A DNA stretch of 64,000 bases from contig NZ_JANDBD010000011.1 of the NCBI RefSeq assembly GCF_024320865.1, positions 1 through 64,000 of the forward strand. Reading direction: 5' to 3'. The translations under genes and the position numbers were made by a program. This DNA comes from Mycolicibacterium arenosum (GTDB lineage Bacteria; Actinomycetota; Actinomycetes; Mycobacteriales; Mycobacteriaceae). Numbering within the stretch: the stretch's first letter is position 1; the number at the start of each line of letters is the position of its first letter. Below the pieces are notes generated by a model. The model saw only the letters and a program-made list of their open reading frames with translations. It did not search any database and was not told the origin of the DNA. Shown one piece after another: positions 61,107 to 64,000 of this stretch.

Positions 61107-62009
61107 TCACGGAACTTCGCTGAAGGTCGTCTTCAGCTCCCCGACGATGTCGTCCCAGAGGGGTTCGGGCAGGTCGTGGCCCATTCCGTCGAACAGGACG
61201 AACCGTGCCCTGCGGATCGCCTTGGCTACCGCGCGCCCGCCGGCCGGACGCATCAGCTTGTCGGCCTTGCCGTGGATGACGACCGTGGGTGCGGTGATCT
61301 GCTTGTCGTAGCCGAGCAGGCTGCCGCTGCCCATGATGGCGCTGAAGTGCCTGGCCACTCCGGCCGGGTAATAGGACCGGTCGTAACCCTCCACCGCGTC
61401 CGCCAACACCTTCTCCTCGGGTACCGGGTAGCCGGGGCTGCCGATGATCCTGGTGACCTTCACGGCGTTGGCGATGATCCCGTCGCGTGAGGTGTCCTTG
61501 GGCCGGGTGGTGACGGCGCGCAGCTGCCGAGGGCCGGGCGGCGGCAGCATCGGCTGGTTGTTGCTGGAGAAGATGACCGCGAGGGTCTTGGTCCGATGCT
61601 GATAGCGAGCCGCGAAGACCTGAGCGATCATGCCGCCCATCGAGCCGCCGACGATGTGCGCCTGCTCGATCTGCAAGTGGTCGAGCAGCGCGGCGGCGTC
61701 GTCGGCCATGTGCTCCAGCGTGTACACCGCGGGGCTCGGCCTGCCCAGATACGAGCGCACCATTCTGGGCAGCAGCGGCGCCCCGGTGTGCTTGCCCTCG
61801 ACCTTGCTCGACAGGCCGACATCGCGGTTGTCGAACCGGATCACGCGCAGGCCCTGGTTAACCAGCCGCTCGCAGAACCCTTCGCGCCACAGCAGTAGCT
61901 GCGCCCCCAACCCCATGATCAACAGGACGGCGGGATCGTTCGGATCGCCGATGTCCTCGTAGTAAATATCCAGGTCACCCGCACGTGCGGTACCCGTCCG
62001 AACCTCCAT
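61107..62009 (-). CDS. lipG: alpha/beta-hydrolase, LipG-like esterase
   Basis: 300 residues from the ATG at 62009 with GGAGGTTGTG upstream; usual LipG length is about 301. The nucleophile elbow is HIVGGSMGGMIAQ, with the late HGKADKL Asp region and GMGHDLP His. The position downstream of the mmaA genes matches Rv0646c. Carboxylesterase/lipase-type activity is expected, substrate unknown. Confidence 0.86.
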   Translation of the reverse strand: MEVRTGTARAGDLDIYYEDIGDPNDPAVLLIMGLGAQLLLWREGFCERLVNQGLRVIRFDNRDVGLSSKVEGKHTGAPLLPRMVRSYLGRPSPAVYTLEHMADDAAALLDHLQIEQAHIVGGSMGGMIAQVFAARYQHRTKTLAVIFSSNNQPMLPPPGPRQLRAVTTRPKDTSRDGIIANAVKVTRIIGSPGYPVPEEKVLADAVEGYDRSYYPAGVARHFSAIMGSGSLLGYDKQITAPTVVIHGKADKLMRPAGGRAVAKAIRRARFVLFDGMGHDLPEPLWDDIVGELKTTFSEVP

Positions 62010-62284
62010 CACAACCTCCAGCCCCCCGGTTAGCCACTCCGGCAAGGATAGTGGTGCCGTTCGATCGCGGTGATCGGGCGGGCGACGAACTCGGGTGCCC
62101 GTTCCGGCGAACATCTCGCCCGCGCGCATGTAGCGCTGTTTGTGCCGCCGCCGGGGTCCGTCGATTGGTCGGCCACGTTATTTTCCTCGCACGTCCGCGC
62201 GCTGATTCGCCCCTCGCGGTGCCGTTGCGAATCGTGCTGCCGGGTGTCATCATGAGTCCACTGACTGGGGGGACCGGCAAACTT

Positions 62285-62635
62285 ATGGGGATAAGTGACC
62301 GGCATCGACTCGATGCCGCAGATTCGCCGAACTTGGCATCCGTCGACAGCCTCGCGCTTCTGGATCTCGTGACGGCGCGCGCTGCACTGGATCGCGCGCG
62401 GAGCAAGGCCAAGTGGATTCGCAAGAGCAAGGAGCTCCACCGCGCGACGCGGGCGGTGGAGGTCGCAGCGCTCGCGGCCCACAGTGCCGGCGTCGGCTGG
62501 AACGAGATCGGCGACGCGCTCGGCATCGAGCGCGCGATGACGCCACACGCTCCGTCGCGCGCAGACATCGAGCGCGCAGCCGAACACCGTCATCGCGGCG
62601 AACTGCCCGATTACGGCGCCGCGGTGGCCCTGTAG
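62285..62635 (+). CDS. hypothetical protein with a putative helix-turn-helix
   Basis: 116 residues from the ATG at 62285; an ATG at 62252 is an alternative. The middle is helical and basic (LVTARAALDRARSKAKWIRKS), followed by an HTH-like AAHSAGVGWNEIGDALGIER. A small DNA-binding protein is possible. Divergent from lipG and convergent with the ABC1 kinase gene (9-nt gap). Confidence 0.65.
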   Translation: MGISDRHRLDAADSPNLASVDSLALLDLVTARAALDRARSKAKWIRKSKELHRATRAVEVAALAAHSAGVGWNEIGDALGIERAMTPHAPSRADIERAAEHRHRGELPDYGAAVAL

Positions 62636-62644
62636 CGCGCCTGC

Positions 62645-64000
62645 TCAGATGTCGAGTTCGCCCTCGTGGGCCTTGTGCTCCTTGCCGATGTCCACCATGA
62701 AGTTGGCGAAGTAGCCGGTGAGCTGCGGGTCGCTCATCATCTGCCACCGCGGTGCCAGCAGCTTCATGTAGCGCTCGACGTAGAGGAACTGCTTGCCGAT
62801 GAGCACCAGCTCGCGCGGCAGCTTCACGTCGTAGGCGTCGGCCAGCGCGGAGAGCTGCTTGCCGATCTCGGCGTACCCGAGGTCGCCCAGCGACTTGGTG
62901 GTGAGCGGGGTCGCGAACTTCTCCAGGTCCTTGGCGGCCTGCGCCTCGGGCTTCACGGTGCCGACGGCTCCCATCAGCACGACGATCTTGCCCGCGGCGG
63001 CGTGGTCCTTCTTGACCAGCAGCGCGTACACCAGCTCGCGCAGCAGCCAGCGGGTGCGCGGGTCGATGCGGCCCATGATGCCGAAGTCGAAGAACACGAT
63101 CTTGCCGTCGTCGTCGACGTACAGGTTGCCCGCGTGCAGGTCGCCGTGGAACAGCCCGTGCTTCAGACCGCCCTCGAAGAGGCTGAAAAGCAGTGCCTTG
63201 ACCAGGGTTTCGCCGTCGAACCCCTTCTTGCGAATGGCGGCGACGTCGTCGATGCGGGTGCCCTGGATGCGCTCCATGGTGAGCACGCGCGCGCTCGTCA
63301 GATCCCAGTAGACCTGCGCCACGCGGATGTCCTTACCCAGCGGTGACGCGTGCATGTGCGCGACCCAGGCGTCCATCGACTGCGCCTCGAGCCGGAAGTC
63401 GAGTTCCTCGGCGAGGTTGTCGGCGAAGTCGGCGACGACGTCCTGCGCTGACAGTCTGCGGCCCAACTTGACCAACTCGACCAGCTGCGCGCCGCGCTTG
63501 AGGATCTGCAGATCGGCGGCGACGCGGCGGCGGATGCCGGGTCGCTGGATCTTGACGACGACCTCCTCGCCGGTGTGCAGCGTCGCGTAGTGCACCTGCG
63601 CGATCGACGCCGAGGCGAACGGCTCGTACTCGAACGACTTGAACAGATTGGCCGGCTCGTCGCCGAGTTCCTCCTTGAACAGCTTGTGGATCTGCTCGGT
63701 GTTGGCGGGCGGCACCCGGTCGAGCAGGCTGCGGAACTCGCGGCTCAGGGGTTCGCCGAACGCGCCGGGGCTCGAGGCGATGATCTGGCCGAGCTTGACG
63801 TAGGTGGGGCCGAGGTCGGAGAACGCCTGCGGGACCTGCTTGACGACTTTCTCCTGGAGCGAGCCCTTGCCGAACAGGTTCGCGACGACCCGTGCGCCGG
63901 TACGGGTGACTTGCCACCCCGTCGCCCCGATGCGAGCGGCCTCGACGGGCAGAGGCACCCGGTCAATCCTGGCCACCTCGCGGTGTTTGGTCGTAGTCAT
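62645..64000 (-). CDS. ABC1/UbiB family atypical kinase-like protein
   Basis: 451 residues with an ATG at the window's last three bases, so an earlier start outside is possible (the M. tuberculosis relative Rv0647c is longer). The N-terminal KxGQ-type motif is in VKLGQIIASSPGAFG. Kinase-like features: VVKIQRPGIR (Lys), HGDLHAGNLYVDDDG and FFDFGIMGRID. UbiB/ABC1 proteins bind ATP and act in lipid or quinone metabolism at membranes. Conserved neighbour of lipG. Confidence 0.88.
   Translation of the reverse strand: MTTTKHREVARIDRVPLPVEAARIGATGWQVTRTGARVVANLFGKGSLQEKVVKQVPQAFSDLGPTYVKLGQIIASSPGAFGEPLSREFRSLLDRVPPANTEQIHKLFKEELGDEPANLFKSFEYEPFASASIAQVHYATLHTGEEVVVKIQRPGIRRRVAADLQILKRGAQLVELVKLGRRLSAQDVVADFADNLAEELDFRLEAQSMDAWVAHMHASPLGKDIRVAQVYWDLTSARVLTMERIQGTRIDDVAAIRKKGFDGETLVKALLFSLFEGGLKHGLFHGDLHAGNLYVDDDGKIVFFDFGIMGRIDPRTRWLLRELVYALLVKKDHAAAGKIVVLMGAVGTVKPEAQAAKDLEKFATPLTTKSLGDLGYAEIGKQLSALADAYDVKLPRELVLIGKQFLYVERYMKLLAPRWQMMSDPQLTGYFANFMVDIGKEHKAHEGELDI

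Overview
The window is chromosomal DNA of a mycobacterium, most likely a fast-growing Mycolicibacterium-type species. High GC, GTG/TTG starts and many 4-nt ATGA/GTGA gene overlaps fit. The decisive evidence is the order of the flanking genes. On the left are echA3, a glyoxalase-II-like gene, tRNA-Thr, tRNA-Met, rpmG, hadA-hadB-hadC, tRNA-Trp, secE, nusG, rplK and rplA. On the right are mmaA4, two more mycolic acid methyltransferase genes, lipG and an ABC1/UbiB kinase. This is the order of the M. tuberculosis Rv0632c-Rv0647c neighbourhood. There rplA is followed directly by the mmaA genes; here about 48 kb of extra DNA (roughly 9.4-58 kb) separates them.

The extra DNA is a surface-polysaccharide locus of the Wzx/Wzy type. 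Module A (about 11.4-25.2 kb, visibly less GC-biased in third codon positions) carries a heptose cassette (hddA, gmhA, gmhB), four glycosyltransferases, a membrane-anchored GH5-like glycosidase, a polytopic GT-C-like protein and a flippase. Its left edge lies beside a frameshifted exonuclease/endonuclease/phosphatase gene. Its right edge cuts off the 3' end of a YCII-domain gene. A spacer (25.2-28.3 kb) holds small zinc-knuckle-like proteins and a secreted PE-PPE-domain serine hydrolase.

Module B (28.3-44 kb) has a large LuxR/LAL regulator, a small secreted protein, UDP-glucose dehydrogenase, a low-molecular-weight tyrosine phosphatase, and a tightly coupled operon: a 57-codon ORF, the initiating undecaprenyl-phosphate sugar transferase, a methyltransferase, a UDP-glucuronate-epimerase-like enzyme, two glycosyltransferases and a methyltransferase. 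An acyltransferase-3/SGNH protein and another methyltransferase follow. Module C (44.7-57.8 kb) has a Wzy-like polymerase, a second flippase, a GT2, two methyltransferase-like proteins, a Wzz/BY-kinase, a DUF4012 membrane protein, a small secreted cysteine-containing protein and a second LAL regulator paralogous to the first.

Taken together the locus can prime (34523), build (at least seven glycosyltransferases), decorate (acyl and methyl groups), flip (two Wzx), polymerise (Wzy plus a second candidate), control chain length (BY-kinase with a cognate phosphatase) and trim (GH5) a glycan. The precursors suggested are heptose and uronic acids. No outer-membrane Wza-type exporter is present; the DUF4012 and small secreted proteins are candidates for moving the polymer to or through the mycomembrane. 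An 18-bp palindrome-bearing motif is shared by the 5' regions of the module B secreted-protein gene and of the initiating-transferase operon. All functions are read from sequence and family knowledge; none has been checked by database search.
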